Assembly (NCBI RefSeq): GCF_023278565.1
Contig: NC_064672.1
Location: 7,068,001-7,132,000, forward strand
From: Colletotrichum lupini
Taxonomy: Eukaryota; Ascomycota; Sordariomycetes; Glomerellales; Glomerellaceae
Length of the DNA stretch: 64,000 bases
Direction: 5' to 3'
The notes under the pieces were generated by a model. It was not told where the DNA came from. It worked only from the letters and a program-made list of their open reading frames with translations, and did no database searches. This document shows positions 36,761 through 49,200 of this stretch, piece after piece. How positions within the stretch are numbered: the stretch's first letter is position 1; each line of letters begins with the position of its first letter. Both the position numbers and the translations under genes were made by a program.

Positions 36761-39404
36761 ACTTTAATACTACGGTTTAGATTATACTTTATAATAAGGA
36801 ACGCTTTATAAAAATACTATTAAAAAGTAACTTATTTAAAAGAATAATCTAGTCTTTTTTAAATATAAGCTCCTCTAATCCTATCCTTCTTTTATAAACC
36901 TTAAGCGTATCTTATAAAGCCTAGCTAGTATTATATTACTAATTAGCTATAAAAATTTCCGTTACTTATATTAATATACTTATAAGAGGTTTAATAGCGC
37001 GCTCTTTTAATACCTTAAAATAGGTTATTTCGGACCTAATACTCTTTATTAATTACTATATAAGACTTAAAATATATATATTAAACCTCTATTATAAGTT
37101 AAGTATAAAATATATATATTATCTAAAACTAAAATAGTAATTTTAAGAGGACTACTCTTAAAAAGAGCCTCACGGCTATAATACCGTACATATTAAAATC
37201 TCTTTTACTTTAAACTATTTCTTAATAAATAATAATATATATTTATAGCTTTTAACGAATATAATAAGTAGCTTAGGGGGTTCTTTTTAAAAATAAAAAT
37301 AGAAAAGGAAGTGCTTTTCGTATTATAGAGCCTCGAGGTAGCGATTCGTTATTAAAAAAGGACTTTAATCTACTTTTTTAAAAATAATAATAAGACCGCT
37401 CTCTTAACTATAAGCGTTAAACGCGTATATAAGACTTAATATAGTAAACTAAGAATTAAAATAGAACTTCTACCTTTATATATAAAAAACCCGTAAGTAA
37501 CGCTAAAAGAATAAGTTAACTTATAATTACTAAAGCTTATAAAATATACCTTTTTACGAACCTCCCTACGAATCTATAAAACGAAATAGTACTAGCGGCA
37601 ATTTTTATTTATAATATTACCCTATAAGAGGCTAATAAAAGAGATTTGCCTATTATAATAGAAATTAATTAGTAAAAGCGGTATTAATACTAATAATAAA
37701 CGGGTTATTAAGTACGGGATTCTAAACCAGTTACCCTATATCTCGGTAGCCTTTATATATATAGCTACTAAGTATACCCTTTTTATAAAGATCGTAAGAG
37801 GAGTATACGTTAAAAGGAGTTTAAAGTGCTTCCCCGCGAGTATATAAAATACTTAGTTAAATATATATTAAAAATATATAACTTATATAAGGTCTAAGTA
37901 CCCGCGCTTAAGTAAGTATTTATTATAAAAAATATTAAGTTTAATAAAAAAGCTTTTTATAATCCCGTATATAAAGAATAAGCTATCGTAAGTAAGTAAA
38001 TAAATTTAGTAATCTAAGAGACATAAGAACTCTTTAATACTAATAATAAGTTAGTTCGAGTACTTAAGGAAATAGATCTAGACTTCGGAAATACTAATAC
38101 TTAAAATAACTCTATAGTTAAGGATAGTATTATTATTAAATTTTTAATTATTTAGGACGCTAAGTAACTAATAAACGTACTCTAAGGTGCGGTAAATAAG
38201 GTTAAAAAGGCTAATATAGTCTTATTATTATTATTAACCCCTAAAATAACCCCCTTATATAAGCTCGGGGGTAGGGGTAAAGAAGGGGATATAGTAACCG
38301 GGTTATAAATAGCTCTACGCAGTCTATAATCCTCTTTACGAGCGCTTATATATATTATAAAAGTTCTTAAGCTTTTAATTCCTAATAGCTCTTAATAAAA
38401 CGCTAAAATACGTAACAAACGAAGTACTAATTATAAAAAAATAATTCTTAATACTAAAATCGATATTAGTAAGGAACCCTTATAATAAACTTCTATTATT
38501 ATATAAAAACAGAGCTTATAAGAACTACCTTATCGAGTACTAAATAAAGCTCTGTTAGGTCCTAGATATTTAAACCGGGCCCGTAAACCTCTATAACGCT
38601 TTAATAGTAATATCTTTATAACGTTCTTATATTTAAATATAAGAAATAGTAATTACTATAACCGTCTCTAAAATTACTTTTTTTCTACTTTTATATCTAA
38701 TTAGTAAAAAGCTATAGAGGAAAGTAATATAGGATATATAATACTTTATTAAGTAGTAAAAAGAGTAGTTTATAAGACCTACTTAGAGCGCTCTAGAGGA
38801 GTTTAAAAACTACGACTTACTAAAGTTAATTTCTAAAGCCTATTAAAGAAGTTTAGTAATATTAAATATCTCTTACCGTAACTATAAAAGTTACTTAGGG
38901 ATACTATAGATATAAAAATAAAAAAACTAAGGGATATTAATATGTAAAAAGAGGTTAACTATAATCCTAAATAAGGGATCTTACTTTTATTAAAATAGGT
39001 ATATACTTATAAGCACGACGTTAATAATAAAGTTAGCGAAGTAAAAGCATATATATATATAAAGGAGGATATATAACTACTTAACCCCTTATAAAATACG
39101 TACGCTTCGACGCTTATTATAAAGGCTTTTAGGCTTATAATAATAATAACTACCTAATTTAACCTTAAAATAGACTAGTATAATACTATTAACGCATTCC
39201 TTAACGCGCTTCTTAAGAGCGAGAAGCTAATAATTATTAAACTCCTAAAAGAATATAAGGTTATTAATAAAATAAATAAACTCTAACGCGCTCTATATAG
39301 CCTCTAAGACTTACTAATTCTCTAGTTCTAAACTTTTACCTCTATACTCCATAATATAAATATAATATATAGCTACGAAGAGATCTATATTTATTAAACC
39401 GTAA

Positions 39405-39460
39405 ATAAGAAAATAATATTAGTATTCTACGTTAATAACTTTATTATTTTATACTATTAA
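39405..39460 (+). pseudogene. Reverse transcriptase catalytic box of copia element 2
   Basis: Plus-strand frame reads IILVFYVNNFIIL. The catalytic pair of aspartates (YVDD) has become NN by TpG-to-TpA changes in GATGAC. The enzyme would be inactive even without the stops. Confidence 0.85.
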
Positions 39461-42189
39461 AATAACTAAAAAGTAGCTTAGAGGATCGTTAATAATATAA
39501 AAGAATATATTAACCTTAAGGAGAATAGACCGATTAATTACTTCTTTAGAATACGGATTTTATAAAACCGTACTACTTATAAAGTTTACTTTATTTATAA
39601 CGTATATATCGAGCGAGTTACTAAGCGCTTCGACTTTATAAATTTATTATATTTAGCTACCCCTCTTTTTTAAAAAAAAGTTTAAACTAAACGAGGGGTA
39701 GGTAATAAAAAAAGAAATAAAGAGCTATTAAAAAAAGGTCGGGAGTATACTTTATATAACTATTATAATTAAACTAGACGTCGCTTTTACTTATTTATAA
39801 TTATTACGGTTCTTAACTAACCTAAGCGTAACCTATATTAAAATAATTAACTACTATATCCAATATTTTTATATAACGAGATATCTTACGCTCTATTACG
39901 GTAATATACCGAGTACGTAATTATTACTTCTAACTAAAAATACTAGCTTTGTAAATAACGAGGTAATACGACGATTATCTTAGGAATATATAATATTCCT
40001 TTTTAGTAATCTAATTTAATAGAAATTAGTACGCTAAGTAATAGTTACGACGTTAATTACTAAAGCTAAGCTTTTTTATTTTAAAAAAACCGTAAAAAAG
40101 ACTATAGCTCTAAAGCGCCTTTTTAAAGATATTACCCTTAACTTAAGAAAAGTATAGTTAGTTAATTATAATAATTAGTAAACGATTTAACTTATCGTAG
40201 GGGAAAGAAAAAGAATAGCTACTTAACTTTACTATATCGATATATAAAATATATAGCTAAGATAAGAGTACGTTAGAAGTAGTTTCGAAATTACTTATAT
40301 ATTAATAAAAGATATACTAGTAAATAGACTTATTAAAAACTTTTTATAAGCTAAGTTTGAATATTTCTATATACTTTTTAACCTCTACGATACGCGAGAA
40401 GCTATTATAAATAGTTAAAATAGTTAAAAATAATTAATTTAAGCTACGCTTAGAAAAACTTAATACCTAAAAATAGACGATAAATAGAACTTAGAGTACG
40501 GCCCGGAGGCTTAAAATAAATAAAATAACCTTACCCTATAAGGTATATATATATAAAAATAAGACCCGGGTTTATACTTATTATTTAAACTCTTAGTTTA
40601 TAAAGTATACGATTACTAAGAGTATAGTATTACTAAAGAAGAGAGTTAGTACGTATATTAAAAAACGCGTTTTATACGCTCCGAAGTCTATAAAACTAAA
40701 AGTAATAGGGGTAATAGAGGGTATAAAAACTAAAACGACTATTAAGTTAATAACTTAGGGTATAAAAACGGGCAGCGTAATAAGAGGTTAGTTATAAACA
40801 ACTATAATAAGTATAAAAGAGGACCGGGGGCGTATATTAAAAAAGTCCTCTATATAAAAACCGATATAGTTCTTATATATCCTTTAGTTATTATATATTT
40901 AGCGGACGATATTACGGAGCTTAGTAATATCTTATTAAAACTATAGTTAGAAATACGCTTTTTAATAATAAAAAAGGATAATATACTTATAAAAGAGGGA
41001 GCACTACTTATAATAACCTCGGTAAGGGCCTAGGCTATTAGCTATAAAACGACTAATATATTAATATACCCTTTAGCTAAACGGCTATTAAAATAGTACG
41101 TATACTAGCTACTACTTTTTATAAAATAACGACTACTATTTTTAATATTAATATACTAAAGGGCTATTTTAAAATAGGGTAAGTACTAAATCTCCCGTTC
41201 TTTAAGAGCCTCTCCCTTAAGCTTTTTAAAGACTAAGTATACGTTAAATAAGCCTAAAATAATAATAAAAACTATACTTATTACGGGGGGTACTTTAACC
41301 TCTTAGCGTTCTCTTTTATTTCTTATTACCTTTTTAAAAAAAGCTAGCTTTACGTTTTTTAAACCCTAAAATAATATTAAATATAAACTTTTAAAATAAT
41401 AAGTATATAATATACCCTTTTTAAAAAGCTTATTATTTAAACTAGTTTTATTTTTATTCTTAAACTCCGAGGGGGGGATAGGTAAAAGCCCGTTAGAGCT
41501 CTTATTATTATTATTTACTTTATTATTACCCTTATTATAATTATTAAAAAGAGCTTTAAACTTAATAAAATCCTTAATATCTTAATTAATAACCTTAATA
41601 TCCTCTTAGTTAGGGAGGGAGAGCTCGGTAGCTAGGCCTTAATAAGTAAGTAAGAGGTTATAAGGGGGAGTAACGACTTAAAAAGGCTTATTAATATTAT
41701 CGCTTATTTAAACTCTTAATAAACTATATAATACGTATATAAAAAGTATTATAAAAATTGCACAAAACTTATTATTACTTCCAGATATATTAAATATTTA
41801 TATTTAAAATAAAATTAGTAAACGATTTAATAATATAAGCGCGCGCGCGTAGTAAACGGGGGTACTTATAATAACTACGAAAAGTTAAAAAAAAATAAAA
41901 AAATAATAACTAAGTAACGCCGCGAGAATTTAAATATATATAAGGTAGCTAAGTAGCCTCGCTCTTAGTAATTTATATACTAAAAGTAATAAAATACGCA
42001 CTATTCCGGGTTAGGATTCTATTTACTTTAAATAAAGGGATATATTTATAATAAACGCGGTTTAAAAAACGCATATCCCTTATACTTATTTTTCCTTTAT
42101 TTATATTTAACTAAATTAGGCTTTTATAAGGGTATTTAGAGATTCTATTTTAAATATAATAGCTCCTTAGTAATAATAATTAGGGGGTA

Positions 42190-42366
42190 TGCTACGTAAT
42201 AAGGATAGTAATTATACCTTATAAAGTGCCCGTTACGTACTAAATTACGTATCTATCTTAGATATCGTATATATAGACCTTTTCCTTTTGTTTATTTCTA
42301 CTTTAATAGTTAAGCCACTTTTACCATACTCCGTATGCCCATTACTGCGTGCCATAACTCGTAATA
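42190..42366 (+). repeat. 3' LTR of copia element 2
   Basis: 177 nt, mutated at its left end (TGCTACGTAATAAGG for TGTCACGTAACAGGG) and unmutated over the last 70 nt. It ends 36 nt before the stop codon of the LysM gene. Confidence 0.9.
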
Positions 42367-42402
42367 GTATCTAGGCCCACATAAATAAGAAATATTATTA
42401 AT

Positions 42403-43256
42403 TTACACGCCAGTGCAGACATAATAACCCAGCCACAGATTGCTGCAACTCGAGTCAACTTGTGTGTTGTACGAAAGGAATTGCTCAAACGTGATGCCCG
42501 CGCCGCTGTAAATAGACCAGCAGCTGTCGCTAGACTTGACTTGGTAGAATGTCTTGCAGTTGGAGACGATGCCAGGCATCTGGGGTGTCGGGCCGGTGGA
42601 AGGAGGAGTCGTCGGCTGAGTGGTGCCTTGAGTGGTGGTGGCCGCGCCAGGCACGTGGACACAGACGTAGTAGTCGAGCCAGAGGTTGGTACAATCTGTT
42701 GGGCGACATGTTAGAGCATTGAAACCGAGCAGTCAAAACGATTATACGTACCAGCGTTGATCTCGGTGTTCCAGCTCTTGAACTGAGCAGTGCTGATACC
42801 GTACTTGGATGAGATGGCGTCACAGGAGTCACCGGAAGAGACCTTGTAGAAGCCATCACAGTTGGCTGCGAGGCCGGGCATAGTTGGGGAGTTACTAGGG
42901 GCCGCAGCGGTGGTAGTGGTAGAGGAGGATGTGGTAGTCGTTGAGGTCTTGGAAGTGGTTGACGTGATGGGGGTGGTGCTCTGGGATGTCGTAGTCGTCG
43001 GCTCCGGGTCATTAGTGACAGTACCGATCACGCAGTACGACTTGCTGGTGTCTAGTGCAGGACAGGTGATTCCGGGGTTCAACTTCTGGAGATCGTCGAC
43101 AGAGAGCCCCCAGCTGCTCGCAAAAGTTGCGCAAGTGTCACTTTTACTAGGGGCCGTGGAGAAGGCGCAGTCGACAGCGCGGCGCGAGAGAACTGACCCA
43201 GCAGAAACTAATCCAGGGAGAACTCCCGCAGCGGCGATGAAATGAGTGATCTGCAT
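42403..43256 (-). CDS. Secreted protein with three LysM domains (LysM effector-like)
   Basis: 265 residues in two exons, 43256-42752 and 42695-42403. The 56-nt intron has donor GTACGT and acceptor CAACAG, and splits an aspartate codon inside the second LysM. The signal peptide covers about residues 1-19 (MQITHFIAAAGVLPGLVSAG). LysM 1 spans about 30-77, a Thr/Ser-rich, probably O-glycosylated linker 80-120, LysM 2 132-182 (FYKVSSGDSC and LWLDYYVCV), a second linker 183-208 and LysM 3 214-265 (FYQVKSSDSC and LWLGYYVCTGV). There is no catalytic domain. LysM proteins of this layout bind chitin oligomers and can shield hyphae or suppress plant chitin sensing; that role is inferred. The gene is divergent from the DUF7136 gene (about 950 bp shared upstream). 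A copia LTR starts 36 nt past the stop codon. Confidence 0.93.
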
Positions 43257-44205
43257 CTTGAGGAGATAATTGGCAGAGAGGAAATACCCTAAAGAAAGAC
43301 AAGAGAAGTATGATGTTGATGATGGTAATCATGCAACACTTGAACGCGGCCTGGAAGCCCGAGTCTTATACTCGCCTCCGACAGATTGTTTCCTCTTTCC
43401 AAACAGGAACTCAAATTTCGCTAGGTGTAATCCTTCAAGGCAGAAAGAAAAGACTTCTCATCGACTCGACCTTGACAACATCCCACTTCCGGTCATAGGA
43501 ACCAATTCGACTTCGGAAAGCACAATGCAGGAACTATCATCATGATCCGACTTACAGCGGCAAACGCTCTTCCCCGTTCAATAATATCTAAACCCGAAAT
43601 CCGCTCGATGAATTCTTGAGTGTAACTCTACACGGCCCAGCCGGTGGCGCAGAAAGAGAGAACGGTTCAGAGTTGCCGAGACATGTCAAGTCTCTCAGGT
43701 ACCACCTTGGCGCCAAGCGCGGCGTGCGTGATCATTGCTTAATACTGCTTCCGCTTATTGGCAAGGCTGCCGAGAAGGATTCGATACATGTATTATGTAG
43801 GCACCCGCGGCAAGGATGATCGGACCAACTAGCCTATCAACTCTGTTGGTTGCTGTCACATTGTAGAAGCAACTGTTTGCGCCAAGCCGGCCAATCGGCA
43901 CCAACGTGAACTCTCGTGCTTTAATTCAACTCTTTTTTCCCGTCACACAGTCAAGAGACGGATCACACACTGAACAAGCAGGCTGAAATGGGTAGGATGG
44001 TGGGAAATAGCCCGGGATAGTGGGGGTGGCTATGCGCTTTCTTTGCCCATCCATCTGTATAAAATTGCATGTTTCTTACTTTTCCGTGCCTCTTTTTCCC
44101 CATCGCAACGAAATTATTGCCTGCCTATCTTGCCCCATCGAAACCGAGGCATCGAGCATCGCCTACTGCTACCCATCAAGCTTCCGGATCTGGTAGAGCG
44201 TCAGC
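43257..44205. promoter_or_regulatory. Shared divergent promoter region, LysM and DUF7136 genes
   Basis: About 950 bp without a gene. Minus-strand TATAAG at 43370-43365 lies about 110 bases before the LysM ATG; plus-strand TATAAAA at 44058-44064 lies about 142 bases before the DUF7136 ATG. Joint regulation of the two genes is possible but not shown. Confidence 0.5.
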
Positions 44206-45042
44206 ATGTACACAACATTATGGACGACTAGTTGGCGGCTCCTTCTAGCCTGTGTCTGGACCATCCTCGGAGCAACCACCGTCGCAGCAAGCGATCAGTC
44301 GGGCGTCGTGGAAGTTGACCTGGTATTCCCCCGCAATGAGACATACGCGCCGACGCCGCTTTTACCCATTGTCTTCGGTTTCCAAAACTCGCACTTGGCG
44401 CCGGGGCTCGCTCTTAAGATCGGATTCTCGATATGGAACTACAATAACAAGAGCGATTCGGTCAAGACCACGGAGTACGACGTGAGATTTGCCAACTTCT
44501 CCAGCAGCGACCCATACTATGAGTACCGCGGCTTCGCCATGTTCAACGTTGAGGGGACCTGGCAGATCAGATACACCGTGTCATGGTTCAGCTGCACGGA
44601 GGATTCATTCAAGTACCCATACGAACTTCCCAGCAATAACACGTCCAACGCCATGATTTTCACAACCAAGACTGCCGGGCAAAGTGTGGATCTCATGGCC
44701 GCCACAAACGGACAGGATTGCTCATCTGACGCGGGTGTCGCCATCAGCGTGACTGATACGCTCAACTCTACCGGAATCTCAAAGTGGCCAGGCGGCGATA
44801 CGTGTGCTGTGGTGGCTTCATCAACGGTCACGCCGAACCCTTGCAAGATCAAGATGAGCGAGGCCGACGCGTCGAGTATCTCTGCTGCTGTCACTGCTCG
44901 GGCGTGCGAGGCACAGAATCCACCAATCGAATGCCCTTCAGGCAACGATGGTGACGAAAATGCTGCGGACCATGGGTTGGTTGTTGGAGGGGTGGTGTGT
45001 TTGGCTGCCGAATTGGGTGCCATCTTCCACGTTTTGATGTGA
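44206..45042 (+). CDS. DUF7136-type secreted protein, probably GPI-anchored
   Basis: 278 residues, single exon. The N-terminal signal is hydrophobic (RLLLACVWTILGATTVAAS). The region VVEVDLVFPRNETYAPTPLL, then IVFGFQNSHLAPGLALKIGF, matches the fungal DUF7136 pattern, a secreted domain of unknown function. Several N-glycosylation sequons (NET, NKS, NFS, NNT, NTS, NST) and cysteines fit an extracellular protein. The C-terminus is a small-residue stretch followed by about 20 hydrophobic residues (LVVGGVVCLAAELGAIFHVLM), as in GPI-anchor signals. It lies between a chitin-binding LysM gene and a chitinase, so a cell-wall role is plausible but unproven. The frame is intact. Confidence 0.82.
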   Translation: MYTTLWTTSWRLLLACVWTILGATTVAASDQSGVVEVDLVFPRNETYAPTPLLPIVFGFQNSHLAPGLALKIGFSIWNYNNKSDSVKTTEYDVRFANFSSSDPYYEYRGFAMFNVEGTWQIRYTVSWFSCTEDSFKYPYELPSNNTSNAMIFTTKTAGQSVDLMAATNGQDCSSDAGVAISVTDTLNSTGISKWPGGDTCAVVASSTVTPNPCKIKMSEADASSISAAVTARACEAQNPPIECPSGNDGDENAADHGLVVGGVVCLAAELGAIFHVLM

Positions 45043-46222
45043 GAAAGGGCTGAATTGTGGTTGTATTTCGCACCAAGATTACTCAATATGAAAGTTTCTA
45101 CGATAACTGTGAAAAATAAAGCCTCGTTGAGGGTCTGCTGAGGTATCCGAGATCAGGCTGAATAAGAATGCCCTGCGTCGTCCTGCTGTGCCTCCTGCAT
45201 GGTGTTCGCAGGTGACCATGCTTAAAGGATTTAACTTAGATGAAAACAGGCAACATGAGAATATCATTGGGCTGATGTAATATCAATGTAGCAATATGGG
45301 TATGCACAGCGGGAGCGGATGAGATTCAGAACTTTTGCACCTCCGGATGCAGGGGAACATGATTGAAAAATGATGTGAAAGGGGGGAGGGAGGCGGGCTT
45401 GGCGAACTTCGGAGAGTGGCGGTCCATCCCGCTCCGTCGCTTCCGCCAGCCCGCTCATTTAGCTTAACTCTAAGCATGTTGTTTCTCCGGGGTTGGGCGA
45501 CTCCACCTTGATCCTTCGGAAGTGTTCTTTCTGGAAACTCAGCTGTTGGTCATGCTTGTTAAAGGGGGGCAGATGCGTGAAGGATCACTTGCCGTAATGT
45601 GCGTCCAACTGCCAAGGCTCTACGATCGAGTTGCCAAGCGTAGAGCCTTGCGATTTATGCCTAATAACGTAGAGAAATTCGGTAAACACGGCATACGGAA
45701 GGTGATTTTGAGGCCAAGGTCGTGAGGCAGCTCTTTTCGCCCCCGAAAAGTGCAAGGATATCGCAACCTCCAGACAGTTGGAATGGAGGTTTTGTGTTGC
45801 GTTGAAGTGGAATTCTTGCTGCCTTCTGACCGTTCATGGATTCAATAGTGCTTACTCGCAATTTGGAACTTGTTCTCGATCGATATCATGAGGTTATGGG
45901 GGCGGGTTGGGATCAAAGTGGAATCCGAACGGGATTCAGACCTCTGTGCTTGATCGGATGCGAGGAAGATTCATCATCGTGGTTTAAGAGTTGGCTTGGG
46001 GGACAGACTTTTGTCTACCTCAACCGAGTGAATGATATAAAGCTGCTGCGCTGTCAACAACTACAGTCATCAAAACGAGTCAACTGAATACGCTCCTTCC
46101 AATCTTTTGTCTCCTATCTATCTTGCATTTTAACTCTTATTCGTCCTTACCATATCAACCAACTTCCTGATTTCTTTACCCCCTGACTCATATTGTACGA
46201 GGCGTTAGCCTATAGAGCCAAT
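45043..46222. promoter_or_regulatory. Intergenic region and chitinase promoter
   Basis: About 1.2 kb without a supported gene. TATAAAG at 46036-46042 lies about 180 bases before the chitinase ATG, followed by a CT-rich leader (46090-46190). Nothing else recognised. Confidence 0.5.
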
Positions 46223-49200
46223 ATGCACTTGCCATGGCTCACCGCGGGCCTTATGGCTGTTGGCTTCTTGACTGAAGGAGCCTCAGCGAGGTCGCGGACC
46301 GGGCTGAGACTTCCCTCCAGCCCTACCTACAGCAGCTTCGAAACTTGCCCAGAGCGTTGCAGTGTCTCTGGTCCTAATATTGGGAACTGGTCGGTCTATC
46401 CCGACTCCAAGCACATGCAGAAATGCAAGCAGACCATGTTCTACCGCTTCTCTCTCTTCGACCCCGTTGACGACAAGGCGGCTAATCATCGCATCCATGC
46501 CTGTTCGTCATATGGTCCTGATTTCTCCAAGCTGCCTGCATCGACCGCTCGCATTCCATCATCAGAGTCAGTCGACGTCGACTTTAAAATTGGATGGTGG
46601 CAAGAGGGTTTTGGCCAAGCCACCGCCGGCCTTCGCTCTCTGATCAAACAGATGCGCAACTATGTTGATCATGGGCATGGCGAGACTGACGGACCCTTCA
46701 TCATGTTTGGTCAGTCTGGGCAAGCCACAGTCGGACTCTACATTGGCCAAGGTCTGCTGAACCAAGGCATTGGCGAATCGGCCCTCAAGAATCTCCACGA
46801 TACCTTGCCTACTCTCAACGTCTCAACACCAAGCCTGGCCATGCAACTTTGCGAGCCAGGCTACGACAGCACTCACATCTTTGGATTGATGCTCTTGAGT
46901 AATGGTTCCTTCGGCCCGATTCAGGACGCCTTGAAGACGTGGGATAATGCTACTTGCCTTTCCTTCGAGGATTCCATCAGCGTTGGTGGCCAAGTCAAAT
47001 TTACCACGCCTTTTCTGCCCTCGAATGGCACGATTTCCACGAACGGCACCACCAATTCGACAATAGCCAAGCGTGTTCACGGCACTGCCCACAGCCGACT
47101 CCATGCCCGCGCAGAATGCAGAACTGTGCAGGTCGAATCCGGCGACAGCTGCGCGGCGCTGGCCACAAAGTGTGGCATCACGGCCGCTGAGTTCACCAAG
47201 ATCAACTCAGCATCAGATTTCTGTGCTACTCTGAGACCGAAGCAGCACGTCTGCTGCTCCACCGGCGACATGCCTGACTTCAGCCCGGACAAGAACTCGG
47301 ACGGCTCATGCTACTCGTACCAGGTGAAGGCGAACGATAACTGCGACGATCTTGCTGCCGAGTACAGTCTCACGAGACAGAAGCTCGAGGACTTTAATAA
47401 GAAGACTTGGGGCTGGAACGGCTGCCAGCTGCTCTTCACGGATACTATCATGTGTCTCAGTGATGGGACGCCGCCGTTCCCCGCTGAGATTGCTAACGCA
47501 AACTGTGGTCCTCAGAAACCTGGTACGACGCCGCCGACTGATGGGTCGGATATTGCTAAGCTCAATCCCTGCCCTTTGAACGCCTGCTGTAACATCTGGG
47601 GCCAGTGCGGTATCACCAAGGACTTCTGCATCGACACCAACACGGGAGCCCCTGGAACTGCTGAGCCGGGCACCTATGGCTGCATTTCCAACTGCGGTAC
47701 CGACGTGGTCAAAGGCGATGGCACAGGCAGTATCAGGATCGGTTACTTCGAAGGCTATGGCCTGGGACGTGAGTGTCTCTACCAAGATGCTATGCAGATC
47801 GACTCGTCAGCGTACACACACATCCACTTTGCCTTTGGCACCTTAACAGCCGACTTTGAGGTAGAGGTTGGCGACATACTGTCCTCGTACCAGTTCACAC
47901 AGTTCAAGCGCATCAATGGACCCAAGAAGATCTTGTCCTTTGGCGGCTGGGACTTTTCGACCTTCCCTGACACTTACTGGATCTTCCGTGAGGCCGTAAC
48001 GCCGGCCAACCGCCTCAAAGTTGCAACGAACATTGCCAACTACATCAAGAAACACAACCTCGACGGCGTCGATATCGACTGGGAATACCCCGGTGCGCCT
48101 GATCTTCCCGGCATCCCGCCCGCCAGCGAAGACGATGGCCCCAACTACCTGGCCTTCCTCGTGCTGCTGAAGAACCTCTTACCTGGTAAGACTGTCTCCA
48201 TCGCGGCGCCCTCGTCGTACTGGTACCTGAAGCAGTACCCCATCAACGCCATCGGCAAGGTCATTGACTATATCGTCTACATGACATATGATCTTCACGG
48301 CCAATGGGATGCCAACAACGCAAACTCGCAGGAAGGGTGCGACATGGGCAACTGCCTACGCAGCCAGGTAAACTTGACGGAGACCAAGCAATCTCTAGCC
48401 ATGATTACTAAAGCCGGCGTGCCGGGCAAGAAGGTTGTCGTCGGCGTTACCAGCTACGGACGATCCTTCAAAATGGCGGACCCGAGCTGTTGGGGCCCGG
48501 ACTGCCTATACACCGGCGACCGGCTCAACTCGGAGGCGGCCAAGGGCGTCTGCACGGGAACGGCGGGCTACATCGCCGACGCCGAGATTGCCGAGATCAT
48601 GAGCGACAGGCGCCGCGCCGGCCGTGTGGTGACGAGCTTCCTCGATGCCAGCAGTAACAGCGACGTGCTCGTCTACGACGACGGCGAGTACGTCGCCTAC
48701 ATGAGCGCCAGCACCAAGAAGACACGCGCGGCGCTCTACACTGCCTGGGGCATGGGCGGCACCACGGACTGGGCGACAGACTTGCAGAAATACCACGACG
48801 TGCCCGCACCCGCGAAGGACTGGGCGCAGTTCAAGCAGCTCGCCATCAGCGGGCAGGATCCCAAGTCGGACTACACCCGTAACGGCAATTGGACCGATTA
48901 CGACTGCACGAACATTTACGCAATGGACCAGCTTCACCGGGATGTCGAGGAGCTCTGGCAGGGTCTCAACGCGGACGCGGCATGGGAGGACGTTGTGAGG
49001 ATCTGGAAAGAGACGGATCAACCCTATAATGACACCAGTTTCCTCGCTTCTGTGCATGCGACACTCATGATTGAGGCCGGCGCGGACGACTGCGGCGGCG
49101 TCCTGGGTAGTGACTGCAGTACAGACGGATGCTCCAAGAGTATGGACGGACAGTACTCGGGCCCAGCGGCGCAGCTGATTTGGAACTCGATCATCACGAT

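Larger units (their letters stand above)
34788..42366 (+). mobile_element. RIP-mutated Ty1/copia retrotransposon, plus strand, GTATC duplication
   Basis: A complete LTR element of 7,579 bp with two 177-nt LTRs (34788-34964 and 42190-42366) and a perfect 5-bp target duplication GTATC (34783-34787 and 42367-42371). A polypurine-like AATTAGGGGGTA lies just left of the right LTR and a primer-site-like GTTATAAGCCTAGCTC just right of the left LTR, so the coding strand is plus. Plus-strand frames through RIP stops show a protease-side block at 36495-36760 (ESYVLLSNKNYVKLRT; RPKKKRTYDLKL) and the reverse-transcriptase box at 39428-39439 as Y-V-N-N, exactly what RIP makes of YVDD. The LTRs and protein blocks differ from element 1, so it is a second copia family. 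Confidence 0.93.
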
